A stretch of 64,000 bases of DNA from Prevotella sp. 885. Its GTDB lineage: Bacteria > Bacteroidota > Bacteroidia > Bacteroidales > Bacteroidaceae. Shown one piece after another: positions 1 to 9,300 of this stretch. The position numbers and the translations under genes are program-made. Position 1 is the stretch's first letter. Each line of letters starts with the position of its first letter. The stretch spans positions 58,980-122,979 of the forward strand of contig NZ_NOVE01000004.1 of NCBI RefSeq assembly GCF_002265625.1, written 5' to 3'. The notes under the pieces are model-generated. The model searched no databases, was not told the origin of the DNA, and saw only the letters and a list, made by a program, of their open reading frames with translations.

Positions 1-16
1 CAATTGAAAAGAAAGC

Positions 17-34
17 GCACACCAATTGGTGTGC
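17..34. repeat. Perfect 18-bp palindrome
   Basis: The sequence GCACACCAATTGGTGTGC reads the same on both strands. It lies at the left edge of the window, so the gene it may belong to is not visible. It could be the hairpin of a terminator or an operator. No T-run follows it directly. Confidence 0.5.
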
Positions 35-60
35 AGAATCAAGACTAAAGAAATTGAGAG

Positions 61-96
61 AAAAGGCAAACTGTAGGATTCCTCCTACGGTTAGCC
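61..96 (-). terminator. Hairpin terminator after ybeY (GTAGGA family)
   Basis: The arms GGCAAACTGTAGGA (65-78) and TCCTACGGTTAGCC (83-96) pair. Read on the minus strand, the hairpin lies just after the ybeY stop codon and is followed by TTTT. Similar hairpins with GTAGGAG arms occur near 29.25 kb and 39.25 kb, so this is a repeat family used as terminators. Confidence 0.7.
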
Positions 97-116
97 ATTT
101 CTCCTACGAGCCATTG

Positions 117-533
117 CTAATCTTTAATCATCGCCAGCGCCTTGTTCTCCGCTGCCTCCATAATCTCGCGTTCGCCCGGTCCCTTGTCGTTGATGCCGCA
201 GAGATGCAGGATGCCGTGGATAATCACTCTTCTTAGTTCTTCGTCGTAAGTCTTGCCGAACTTCTCGGCGTTGGTGCGTACTGTATCGAGAGAGATGACG
301 ATGTCGCCACTTATTATTCCCGGTTCGTCGTAGTCGAAGGTGATGACGTCGGTGTAATAGTCGTGGCCGAGATACTCGTTGTTTACTTCCAGAATCTTCT
401 CGTCGTCCACGAACATATATCCCACCTCACCCACTTTAAGGTTGTATGATGCGGCGACGGCGCGAATCCACGCTGTCGTCTCACGCTTCTTTATCTTTGG
501 CATCTTCACGCCATCTACGTTGTATGTGATCAT
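117..533 (-). CDS. ybeY: Endoribonuclease YbeY (16S rRNA maturation factor)
   Basis: The product is a predicted cytoplasmic zinc-dependent endoribonuclease for 16S rRNA 3'-end processing and ribosome quality control. The C-terminal half carries the family motif HGILHLCGINDKGPGE. The first two zinc-binding His are present and the third position is Asp, which seems usual in Bacteroidetes members. Start: the reading frame is open back to position 578, but only through a TTG. The ATG at 533 gives about 138 residues beginning MITYNVDG, a normal length for the family, and is preferred. The gene lies 41 bases downstream of coaD on the same strand and probably shares its promoter. A hairpin terminator follows. 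Confidence 0.93.
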   Translation of the reverse strand: MITYNVDGVKMPKIKKRETTAWIRAVAASYNLKVGEVGYMFVDDEKILEVNNEYLGHDYYTDVITFDYDEPGIISGDIVISLDTVRTNAEKFGKTYDEELRRVIIHGILHLCGINDKGPGEREIMEAAENKALAMIKD

Positions 534-574
534 ATCTGTTCGGTATTGTATGTTTTCTCTTATGTTTTTTGTTC

Positions 575-1015
575 TCAAGGCAGAAACTCCGTGCAGTCCC
601 TGCCATAGCTGGTCAGCTCCCTTACCACGGTGGACGAGATGCTGTCCATGCCCGGTTCGGCATACAGCAGGACGGTCTCCACGCCGGTCAGACGGCGGTT
701 GATGTCAGCCTGCTCGCGCTCAAACTCGAAGTCGCGCACGGAGCGCACTCCCTTCACGATGAACTTGGCGCCGTGTCGCTCGGCGAAGTCTACGGTCAGC
801 CCCGTGTAAGCCTCCACCGTCACGCGGCTGTCGTCGGCATACAGACGGCTTATGGCAGCCACACGGTCCTCCGTGCTGGTCATATATCGCTTGCCGGCAT
901 TCACCCCGACACCTATCACAAGGCGGTCGAAGAGGGGCAGGGCACGCCTTACCACTGAGGCGTGACCGATGGTGAACGGGTCGAACGACCCAACGAATAT
1001 TCCTGTTCTCTCCAT
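575..1015 (-). CDS. coaD: Phosphopantetheine adenylyltransferase CoaD
   Basis: CoaD catalyses the fourth step of coenzyme A synthesis, ATP plus 4'-phosphopantetheine to dephospho-CoA and pyrophosphate. The 146 residues match the usual compact nucleotidyltransferase size. The N-terminus shows GSFDPFTIGH, which contains the T/HxGH ATP-binding signature, and residues near 130 carry the ISST motif (SISSTVVRE). It is the first gene of a two-gene minus-strand unit with ybeY and has its own Bacteroidetes-type promoter 16-50 bases upstream. Confidence 0.96.
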   Translation of the reverse strand: MERTGIFVGSFDPFTIGHASVVRRALPLFDRLVIGVGVNAGKRYMTSTEDRVAAISRLYADDSRVTVEAYTGLTVDFAERHGAKFIVKGVRSVRDFEFEREQADINRRLTGVETVLLYAEPGMDSISSTVVRELTSYGRDCTEFLP

Positions 1016-1030
1016 ATTGTTCGAATATAT

Positions 1031-1064
1031 GCAAAAGTAATACTTTTATTTGAGTTATTACAAA
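1031..1064 (-). promoter_or_regulatory. Promoter of coaD-ybeY
   Basis: On the minus strand the -7 box is TACTTTTGC (1039-1031) and the -33 box is TTTG (1064-1061), with 21 bases between. This fits the Bacteroidetes consensus. It overlaps the divergent promoter of the gene at 1112. Confidence 0.7.
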
Positions 1065-1081
1065 ATAATAGGTAAATTTGC
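1049..1081 (+). promoter_or_regulatory. Promoter of the nucleoside-recognition gene
   Basis: The -33 box TTTG (1049-1052) is separated by 20 bases from the -7 box TAAATTTGC (1073-1081). It interleaves with the coaD promoter on the other strand, so both units may respond to polymerase competition. Confidence 0.7.
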
Positions 1082-1111
1082 ATTCATTATAAATATCAAA
1101 ACATCCAATTT

Positions 1112-2344
1112 ATGGTTCTAAACTACATCTGGATAGCCTTCTTCCTCGTTGCTTTTGTCATCGCCTTGGTGCGACTGATATTCATGGGCGACACGGAGGT
1201 TTTTCCGGCTATAATGAACTCCACGTTCGACACGTCGAAGACGGCTTTCGAGATTTCGCTCGGTCTGACCGGTGTCCTCTCGTTGTGGCTCGGCATTATG
1301 AAGATAGGCGAGAAGGGTGGGGTGGTGAACGTCGTGGCGCGTGTGCTGTCGCCCGTTTTCACCCGTCTGTTCCCCGATATTCCCAAGGGTCATCCCGTTA
1401 CGGGCAGCATCTTCATGAACGTAGCCGCCAACATGCTCGGACTGGACAATGCTGCCACGCCGCTCGGACTGAAGGCGATGGAGCAGCTGCAGGAGCTTAA
1501 CCCCAAGAAAGACACCGCCACCAATCCGATGATCATGTTCCTCGTGCTCAACACATCGGGACTTACCCTCATACCGGTCTCCATAATGGTTTATCGTGCG
1601 CAGATGGGAGCAGCACAGCCCACGGACATCTTCGTGCCCATCCTGCTTGCCACCTTCTTCTCCACGTTGGCTGGCATCATCGTCACCTCGCTCTATCAGC
1701 GCATCAATCTCATCAACCGCACCATGCTCCTCACGCTCGGCGGAATGTGCGCAGTGGTGGCTGCCATCATCTGGGGCTTCTCGCAGATGGACAAGTCGCA
1801 GATGAACGTCGTGAGCACCAGCGTGGCTAACATCCTGCTGATGACCATCATCGTGGTGTTCATTCTTGCCGGAATGCGCCACCGCGTCAACGTATATGAC
1901 GCTTTCATCGAAGGTGCGAAGGACGGATTCACCACCGCCGTGCGCATCATCCCCTACCTCGTAGCCATCCTTGTGGGCATCGGCGTGTTCCGTGCGTCGG
2001 GTGCCATGGACATGCTCATTGACGGCATCAAGTGGATTGTCGCCACGCTCGGCGGCAATACTGACTTCGTGGGTGCGCTGCCGACAGCTCTTATGAAGCC
2101 TCTCTCAGGAAGCGGTGCCCGCGGAATGATGGTGGACGCCATGACCACATACGGTGCCGACTCATTTGTGGGACGTCTCTCCTGCATTTTCCAAGGCTCC
2201 ACCGACACCACCTTCTACATCCTCGCCGTCTACTTCGGCAGCGTAGGCGTTCGCTACACCCGTCACGCCGTGGCATGCGGTCTGCTGGCAGACCTTGCAG
2301 GAGTGGTGGCAGCCATCGCAATCTGCTATATGTTCTTCGGATAG
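1112..2344 (+). CDS. Nucleoside-recognition (SpmA/SpmB-like) membrane protein
   Basis: This is a 410-residue integral membrane protein with about ten hydrophobic segments. The two halves each carry a gate-like pattern: residues about 45-190 with NVAANMLGLDNAATPLGLK, and about 270-400 with PLSGSGARGMM and GSTDTTFYILAVYFGSVG. This is the arrangement of fused spore-maturation A/B proteins with two nucleoside-recognition (Gate) domains. In non-sporulating Bacteroidales the substrate is not established; transport of a nucleoside-like or small anionic solute is an inference. The next gene begins 21 bases downstream, so the two are likely co-transcribed. Confidence 0.85.
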   Translation: MVLNYIWIAFFLVAFVIALVRLIFMGDTEVFPAIMNSTFDTSKTAFEISLGLTGVLSLWLGIMKIGEKGGVVNVVARVLSPVFTRLFPDIPKGHPVTGSIFMNVAANMLGLDNAATPLGLKAMEQLQELNPKKDTATNPMIMFLVLNTSGLTLIPVSIMVYRAQMGAAQPTDIFVPILLATFFSTLAGIIVTSLYQRINLINRTMLLTLGGMCAVVAAIIWGFSQMDKSQMNVVSTSVANILLMTIIVVFILAGMRHRVNVYDAFIEGAKDGFTTAVRIIPYLVAILVGIGVFRASGAMDMLIDGIKWIVATLGGNTDFVGALPTALMKPLSGSGARGMMVDAMTTYGADSFVGRLSCIFQGSTDTTFYILAVYFGSVGVRYTRHAVACGLLADLAGVVAAIAICYMFFG

Positions 2345-2365
2345 ACAATAAACAAAACAAAATAT

Positions 2366-3856
2366 ATGGCAAATCTCAAATCACTTGCTAAGGACACCGC
2401 CATTTACGGTCTTAGCAGCATTGCGGGTCGCTTCATCAACTACCTGCTTGTGCCCATTCAGACAACAGCCTTTGCCGCAGCGGGCGGACAGTACGGCGTC
2501 GTCACCAACATCTACGCCTATACGGCGCTCCTCCTTGTCGTCCTCACTTACGGCATGGAGACCACCTTCTTCCGCTATGTCAATAAGACGGAGGAGAACC
2601 CTCAGACTGTCTATTCCACGGTGCTCATGTCTGTCGGAGCCACAGCTGTGCTCTTCATAGCGCTGGTCTTCGCTTTCCTGCCCCAGATAGCCACGTTCAT
2701 GAAATATCCTGACCATCAGTCATGGGTGGCGGTGATGTTTGTCTGCGTTGCCATTGACGCATTCAAGTGCATTCCCTTCGCTTATCTGCGTTATCAGAAG
2801 AAGGCGCTCAAGTTCGCTGTCCTGCAGCTTATCAACATCATCCTCAACATCGTCCTCAACCTGCTCTACCTCCTGGTATTGCCAGCTCTTCGCCTCAATC
2901 CCTTCGGACTCTACGACGAGCACTTCACCGTGGACGTGGGTATGGTGTTCTATATAAACCTCGTCTGCACCGCCGTGGTTCTTGCATGCTTCTGGAAGGA
3001 GCTGACCGGATTTCGCTGGCGCTTCGACGTTAAGTTGTGGCGCCGCATGCTCCGTTATGCCTGGCCGCTCCTCGTGCTTGGCATCGCCGGCATCCTTAAC
3101 CAGACTCTCGATAAGATTATCTTCCCCTACCTCTATGAAGGAACGGACGAGAAGACACAGCTCGGCATCTATGGCGCTGCCACAAAGATAGCCATGATTA
3201 TGGCTATGATTACGCAGGCGTTCCGCTATGCCTACGAGCCTTTCGTCTTCGGCAAGTCGAAAGACAAGGACAACCGCGAGACTTACGCCAAGGCCATGAA
3301 GTTCTTCATCATCTTCACTCTCCTTGCCTTCCTCGTGGTCATCGCTTACCTCGACGTGCTGCGCTACATCATCCCCAACGAGAGCTACTGGCCCGGTCTG
3401 CGTGTCGTGCCTATCGTCATGGCAGCCGAGATAATGATGGGCATCTACTTCAACCTCTCGTTCTGGTATAAGCTCATCGACAAGACCATCTACGGTGCAT
3501 GGTTCTCCGCAGCCGGCTGCGTGGTGCTCGTCGCCGTCAACGTCATCTTCGTTCCGCGTTACAGCTACATGGCTTGCGCATGGGGCGGCGTGGCTGGCTA
3601 CGGCACGGCAATGGTGCTGTCATATCTCGTAGGTCAGAAGAAGTATCCCATCGCTTATCCGCTCAAGTCGATAGGCGTGTACGTGGCTATAGCAGTCCTC
3701 TTCTATTTCTGCATGAACTACTCCAACGGTCACCTGCCCAAGCTCTTCGCCCTCGCCGTAAACACTATACTGGTGCTGGCGTTCGTGGCACACATCGTCT
3801 ATCACGACCTGCCGCTGAAGAGTCTGCCCGTAGTGGGAAAGTATTTCAGAAAGTAG
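2366..3856 (+). CDS. Polysaccharide/lipid-linked oligosaccharide flippase (MOP superfamily)
   Basis: The 496-residue protein is almost entirely hydrophobic, with roughly 12-14 membrane spans, which fits Wzx-type flippases that move lipid-linked glycans across the inner membrane. The N-terminus (LAKDTAIYGLSSIAGRFINYLLVP) is typical of Bacteroidetes members of this family. Basic loops (for example KSKDKDNRETYAKAMK near residue 297) separate the two bundles. It follows the nucleoside-recognition gene by 21 bases. No other glycan-assembly gene is adjacent, so the transported glycan cannot be deduced here. Confidence 0.88.
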   Translation: MANLKSLAKDTAIYGLSSIAGRFINYLLVPIQTTAFAAAGGQYGVVTNIYAYTALLLVVLTYGMETTFFRYVNKTEENPQTVYSTVLMSVGATAVLFIALVFAFLPQIATFMKYPDHQSWVAVMFVCVAIDAFKCIPFAYLRYQKKALKFAVLQLINIILNIVLNLLYLLVLPALRLNPFGLYDEHFTVDVGMVFYINLVCTAVVLACFWKELTGFRWRFDVKLWRRMLRYAWPLLVLGIAGILNQTLDKIIFPYLYEGTDEKTQLGIYGAATKIAMIMAMITQAFRYAYEPFVFGKSKDKDNRETYAKAMKFFIIFTLLAFLVVIAYLDVLRYIIPNESYWPGLRVVPIVMAAEIMMGIYFNLSFWYKLIDKTIYGAWFSAAGCVVLVAVNVIFVPRYSYMACAWGGVAGYGTAMVLSYLVGQKKYPIAYPLKSIGVYVAIAVLFYFCMNYSNGHLPKLFALAVNTILVLAFVAHIVYHDLPLKSLPVVGKYFRK

Positions 3857-3933
3857 ACGTATATACATTATCTATATAATATCGCGAAACATATAAATCA
3901 ATAAATACCAACAACAAACCAAATCAAGATTAC

Positions 3934-6045
3934 ATGAAAAAGAAAAACCTCCTTATGGCTGCAGCCCTTATGCTCTCCTCGGCTGCCGCTCATGCCGACG
4001 AAGGCATGTGGACGCTCTACAACCTGCCGCAGGCGGTGTATGAGCAGATGAAGAGCTACGGCTTCTCGCCCTCTTACGACCAGCTCTACAAGAGCGATGA
4101 CGCCATCAAGAATGCTGTCGTAAACTTCTCTGGCTTCTGCTCAGGCGTAGTGGTATCGCCCGACGGTCTGGTGTTCACCAACCACCACTGCGGCTTCGAG
4201 GCCATCCGTGCCAACTCAACAGTGGAGCACGACTACATGCTCAATGGTTTCTATGCCAAGTCGTTCGAGGAGGAACTCCCCAGCAAGAACATGTTTGTGA
4301 GCTTCATGGTGGACCAGCAGGACATCACTCCCGAACTGGAGAAGCGTGGCATCAACTCAATGGACCGCAAGGAGCGCGAGAAGCTTCTCAACGACGTGGA
4401 GAACGAGATGATTAAGGCTGTACACGCAAAGGACCCGAGTCTTGAACTCGAAATCAAGCCCTTCTATGAGGGCAATAAGTATTACGCCACCACATACCGC
4501 GTATTCCGCGACCTCCGTCTTGTCTTCACCGTACCTAAGTCGATGGGTAAGTTTGGCGGCGAGACCGACAACTGGATGTGGCCGCGCCAGACCTGCGACT
4601 ACTCTGTATTCCGTATCTACGCCGACCCCAACACCAACGGTCCGGCTGCATACAACAAGCAGAACGTGCCCTACCACCCGAAGCATTGGGCTCAGGTGTC
4701 GATGGACGGATATAAGGAAGGCGACTTCGCTATGACCATCGGTTATCCTGGCAGCACGGAGCGCTATCTCTCAAGCTACGGCATCCGCGAGATGCGTGAC
4801 GCCGAGAACGCTCCCCGCGCTCAGATACGCGGCGTGAAGCAGGAGGTGATGATCAAGCACATGCGTGCCGACGAGGGTGTACGTATCAAGTATGACTCGA
4901 AGTACGCTCAGAGCTCCAACTACTGGAAGAACTCACTGGGTATGAACAAGTGTATCGATTCTGTGGGCATCGTTCGCCAGAAGGCTGACTTCGAGGACCG
5001 CATCGAGGAATTCCAGAAGTGGACCGGCTACCTCAAGGGCAAGCTCGACTTCCAGAAGATGAAAGAGCTTTACGCCACACGCTTCGACGCTGACAAGCTC
5101 GCTACAGTATGGCGCGAGACATTCGCAAGAACCAGCGAGTTTAATACACGTGCGCTTACGCTCATCGGCATGATGCCGAAGGACAGCAAGAAGAAGACCT
5201 ACTACACCTTCACAGACAACAGCGACGAGTGGGATGAGGCTCTCGACAAGGACGTAATGGCAGCGCTGATTGACAACTATCGTCAGTATGTAAAGAAGGA
5301 AGAACTGCCTGAGTTCTATAAGACCATTGAGGGAAAGTTCGCAGGTGACAGCCGCAAGTACGTTGACTATCTCTACAAGAACTCCGTTATCATGAAGTCC
5401 GGCAAGAAGATTACGCTGACAGAGAAGGCTCTCGCCAAGGACCCCGGCTATCAGTATGCCAAGGCTGTGAAGGCTGTGTACGACAAGTGCTACGGCGTTA
5501 TGAGCAGCGTTTATGACGCCATCGAGGAGCAGGAGAAGTATCTTTGCGACGCCAAGGTGCGCTACGAGCAGGAGCTTCCCCACTACTCTGACGCCAACTT
5601 CACAATGCGTCTTTCTTACGGTCAGGTGGGCGGCTATCTGCTCAACGGCGAGCCTTCAGGCTATTACACCGACGCTGCATCCATCGTTCGCAAGATGGAG
5701 TCAGGCGAGAAGGGCACCATCGACTACCAGGCTGAGCCTATCATGAAGAAGCTTCTCTCTGCCAACGACTTCGGCAAGTACGCCGACAAGACCACTGGCA
5801 AGATGCAGCTCTGCTTCCTCACCAACAACGATATCACCGGCGGCAACTCAGGTTCGCCTATGTTCGACGGCAAGGGACGCCTCATCGGTCTGGCTTTCGA
5901 CGGCAACTGGGATTCGCTCTCAAGCGACATCTGGTTTGACAAGCGTCTGGCACGCTGCATCGGCGTGGACGTCCGCTACATGATTTACCTCATGGACAAG
6001 TGGGGCAATGCAGACCGCCTCATCAAGGAGTTGGGCCTTAAGTAA
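3934..6045 (+). CDS. S46 family dipeptidyl peptidase, DPP7-like
   Basis: This is a secreted or periplasmic serine exopeptidase that removes N-terminal dipeptides from oligopeptides, feeding amino-acid use. The 703 residues start with a signal peptide (to about residue 20, AHA-D). The catalytic His lies in TNHHCGFEAI (about residue 85) and the nucleophile in GGNSGSPMFDG (Ser639). The residue 18 positions after the nucleophile, which sets S1 specificity in this family, is Gly657 (LAFDGNW). Known DPP7 enzymes, which prefer hydrophobic residues, have Gly there; DPP11 enzymes, which prefer Asp/Glu, have Arg. DPP7-type specificity is therefore inferred. A strong terminator follows. Confidence 0.93.
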   Translation: MKKKNLLMAAALMLSSAAAHADEGMWTLYNLPQAVYEQMKSYGFSPSYDQLYKSDDAIKNAVVNFSGFCSGVVVSPDGLVFTNHHCGFEAIRANSTVEHDYMLNGFYAKSFEEELPSKNMFVSFMVDQQDITPELEKRGINSMDRKEREKLLNDVENEMIKAVHAKDPSLELEIKPFYEGNKYYATTYRVFRDLRLVFTVPKSMGKFGGETDNWMWPRQTCDYSVFRIYADPNTNGPAAYNKQNVPYHPKHWAQVSMDGYKEGDFAMTIGYPGSTERYLSSYGIREMRDAENAPRAQIRGVKQEVMIKHMRADEGVRIKYDSKYAQSSNYWKNSLGMNKCIDSVGIVRQKADFEDRIEEFQKWTGYLKGKLDFQKMKELYATRFDADKLATVWRETFARTSEFNTRALTLIGMMPKDSKKKTYYTFTDNSDEWDEALDKDVMAALIDNYRQYVKKEELPEFYKTIEGKFAGDSRKYVDYLYKNSVIMKSGKKITLTEKALAKDPGYQYAKAVKAVYDKCYGVMSSVYDAIEEQEKYLCDAKVRYEQELPHYSDANFTMRLSYGQVGGYLLNGEPSGYYTDAASIVRKMESGEKGTIDYQAEPIMKKLLSANDFGKYADKTTGKMQLCFLTNNDITGGNSGSPMFDGKGRLIGLAFDGNWDSLSSDIWFDKRLARCIGVDVRYMIYLMDKWGNADRLIKELGLK

Positions 6046-6065
6046 GCATACAGCCTATATATAAT

Positions 6066-6110
6066 AAAGGTGTATCAGAACGTGTGACGGCGTTTTGATA
6101 CACCTTTTTT
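6066..6110 (+). terminator. Intrinsic terminator after the S46 peptidase
   Basis: The arms AAAGGTGTATCAGAACG (6066-6082) and CGTTTTGATACACCTTT (6091-6107) form a 17-bp stem with one G-U pair, followed by a T-run. Confidence 0.9.
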
Positions 6111-6220
6111 AATATATTTATTTGTCACTACTTATATCTTAATATTTTATAGTTTGTAAGATATTTTAGTGTATTTATAGAAATTCGTAGTATTTTTTCT
6201 TGTTCTTTAATATAATTTAT

Positions 6221-6229
6221 TACCTTTGC
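6221..6229 (+). promoter_or_regulatory. -7 box of the giant subtilase gene
   Basis: TACCTTTGC lies 73 bases before the start codon in an AT-rich stretch. The -33 region is only a weak match to TTTG. Confidence 0.5.
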
Positions 6230-6301
6230 TTATCTCAATCTTTGTTTTCTAATAGCACTGAAGAATAACATTATTATCTAATAACATTAAAGTATAACAC
6301 T

Positions 6302-9300
6302 ATGCAGAAAAAACTGACCACTCTTTGTCTTGCACTTCTGACGATGTCGGGCGGCGAGGCGATGGCGCAGCCGCTTGCTAAAGGCAAGACGGAGTTTGCG
6401 GAGGGCGTGGTGCGCGTCAAGCTCCAGAGGGAGGTGGCGTCACTCGTGGAAGCCGCAAAGCTCCCTACCGACGGTAAGCTCAAGGCAGGTGCACGCTATG
6501 TAAAGACGGGTGTCAAGCAGCTCGACGTCACGGCGTCGAAGCTTGGTGCAGTGAGCATGAAGCGCGTCTTCCCATATGCGGGTAAAGACGAGGAAAAACA
6601 CAAGGCGTTCGGCCTCGACCTCTGGTATGACATCACCTACAACAATGAGGCGATGACACCGGCGCAAGCTCGTAACCTTTATCGTTCGACGCTCGGCGTA
6701 CAGTATGCACAGCGCATACCGGTCTACAGCATTCCTGATGACCAGAACTACCTGCCGGTGTCGCCATCGACCATTGCGAGGGCGCAGAGAGCGGCATCCA
6801 CAATGCCGTTTAACGACCCGTTGCTGCCCGACCAGTGGCATTATTACAACGACGGACACATCTACGGAACGAAGGCTGGTGCCGACATCAACCTTTTCCC
6901 GGCATGGGAATCGGGCGTGACCGGATCGAAGGACGTCATCGTCGCCATTATCGACGGTGGCTTCCAGATTGACCATCCCGACCTAAAGGACAATCTATGG
7001 ATAAACGAGGCTGAGCTTAACGGCAAGCCAGGCGTGGACGATGACGGCGACGGATTCGTGGACGACATCTATGGATATAACTTCGTAATCAATTCTGCCA
7101 ATATCAACGCTCATACCCACGGCACGCACGTGGCAGGTACGGTGGGCGCCACGAACAACAACGGCATCGGTGTCGGTGGTGTGGCTGGTGGCTCGGACGG
7201 TACCGGCGGTGTGAAGATGATGGTTTGTCAGGTGTTCGACTCACGTGCAAGCAGTTCGGCAGTGGCTGACTTCGGCGCTGCCCTTGTATATGCTGCCGAC
7301 CGTGGCGCCAGCATAGCCCAGTGCTCTTGGGGTATGGGTATGGCTGGCGACGAGGACGTGGCTGTTTCTGAGGCTGTGCGTTACTTCACCGCCAACGGTG
7401 GCGGCGAGAAGATGAACGGCGGTCTTTGTATATTTGCAGCCGGTAACAACGGCGAGGAAGGCGACTTCTATCCCGGTTGCCTCGACGAAGCTGTGGCAGT
7501 AGGCGCGTTGCTTCCGACGGAAGCGTGGCTTATTATTCCAACCGTGGCGCATGGGTGGACGTGACTGCCCCCGGAGGTCTTATGGACAGCGGACAGCAGT
7601 ATGGCGTGCTCTCCACTCTTCCGGGCAGCACATACGGATATAACGAGGGAACGTCAATGGCATGTCCGCACGTTTCGGGTATTGCCGCGCTCATCCTCTC
7701 GAAGTATGGCAACAAGCAGTTCTCCAATGAGACGCTGCGCACGCTCCTTACCACATCCGTGAACGATATGTATACGCAGAACCCCGACTACGTAGGACTG
7801 ATGGGTTCAGGATATATCGATGCTTATAAGGCATTGCAGGGCAAGGAAGGCAGCACGCCTGACGCTGTGGCTGACTTCACCGTAACGCCGTCGCATGACA
7901 ATGCCCTCATCGAGTGGACCATCCCCGAGAGCGAGGAGAAGAGCATCGACCACCATGTTATATATTATAGCACGGAGGAGTTCAGCGCTTCGGACAACCT
8001 CAACTCGCTTCCTTCAGTGTCGGTGGATACCAAGTTTAAGTATTCCGGCGACAAGATGGCTTACGAGCTTAACGGTCTGAAAGCCACCACTAAGTATTAC
8101 TTTGCCATCGTTGCCTACAACCGTTGGGGTAAGGCTTCGGCAGTGTCGCCGATTAAGTCGGCTACGACAAACGCCGGACCTAAGGTGGAGCTTGACAAGA
8201 CTTCGCTCTCAATGGCAGTGGACGCCAGCAAGTCATTGGTTGGCGAGACAAGCTTCAACGTGAAGAACGCCGGCGAGGGTGTGCTCAAGTACGAGCTTGA
8301 GGCAGCCACAAAGCGCGTCTCCATCTCTACGAGCGCACGCAACGAGAAGCCGCAGCCGGGTCAGATGGTGAAATTCTCAGGCACAGTAAGCCCGATGCTT
8401 GCAAAGGCCAACACCATTGCTTCGTCTGACTATTACGCAGCAGACTGGCCTGACACGCTTACTTATTCGAAGGTGCTTTACAGCTACATAGGCGAGTCGG
8501 ACCTCAAGCTTCCGAACGCCATGGCACAGTATTTCTATGTGGATAAGCGTAAGTATCCTAACGGATTCAACCTTACCGGTCTGCGATTCCAGGGACATAA
8601 CGGAACAAATCCGGAGATAGCCATCTACGACGGAGCACGCTCCATCTCTACGGCAAGCCTTATCCAGACCGTTCCCTACGACTTCTGGGCTTACAACTGG
8701 AAACTGAACCTTCAGGAGCAGATCTACTTTGCACCTGGCTCGAGCTTCTGGGTGGTTGCCAAGTTCCCGGCAGGAGCAAAGAATCCGCTCGGTGCAGGCA
8801 AGTCTGACCAGAAGGACATAGCACAGTACAGCTTCTACAGCTCTGACAACGGCAACACATGGACACAGCTCAGCGAGGTGCTCAAGGGCTCAAGCTTTGA
8901 GGCAGTGTCTGACCAGCTTACTTGGGCTGTGCAGTGTATCAGCCAGAACCCCGACTGGAGCGCAGTGCTCTCGCCGGAGCCTATCAGCGGTGAAGTTCGT
9001 CCGGGCGAGAGCCAGACGGTAACAATGCGTAACGACGGACAGAAGCTTGTCAACGGTACGTATAACTTCAACCTCCATCTGAAGACCAATGAGGCAACTG
9101 ACTCGAAGAGCCAGGTGGCACTCACGATGACCGTAAAGGGCAACAAGCCTGAGCTTCACAGCCAGCAGCTTGTCGACTTCGGTAGCCTCCTCGTAGGTCA
9201 GGAGAAGACCATCAGAGTGGAACTCACCAACAGCGGATACGGCGTATTCGGCGGTAAGTGGGGATACATTCAGGCTTCATCGGGCGACGTCACATCGTCT

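Noticed and set aside
1118..1882. Long minus-strand frame opposite the nucleoside-recognition gene
   Set aside because: It is a low-complexity His/Glu/Arg-rich shadow of the real gene.
7499..7513. Programmed -1 frameshifting in the subtilase
   Set aside because: There is no slippery heptamer and no clear downstream pseudoknot; one missing base explains it more simply.
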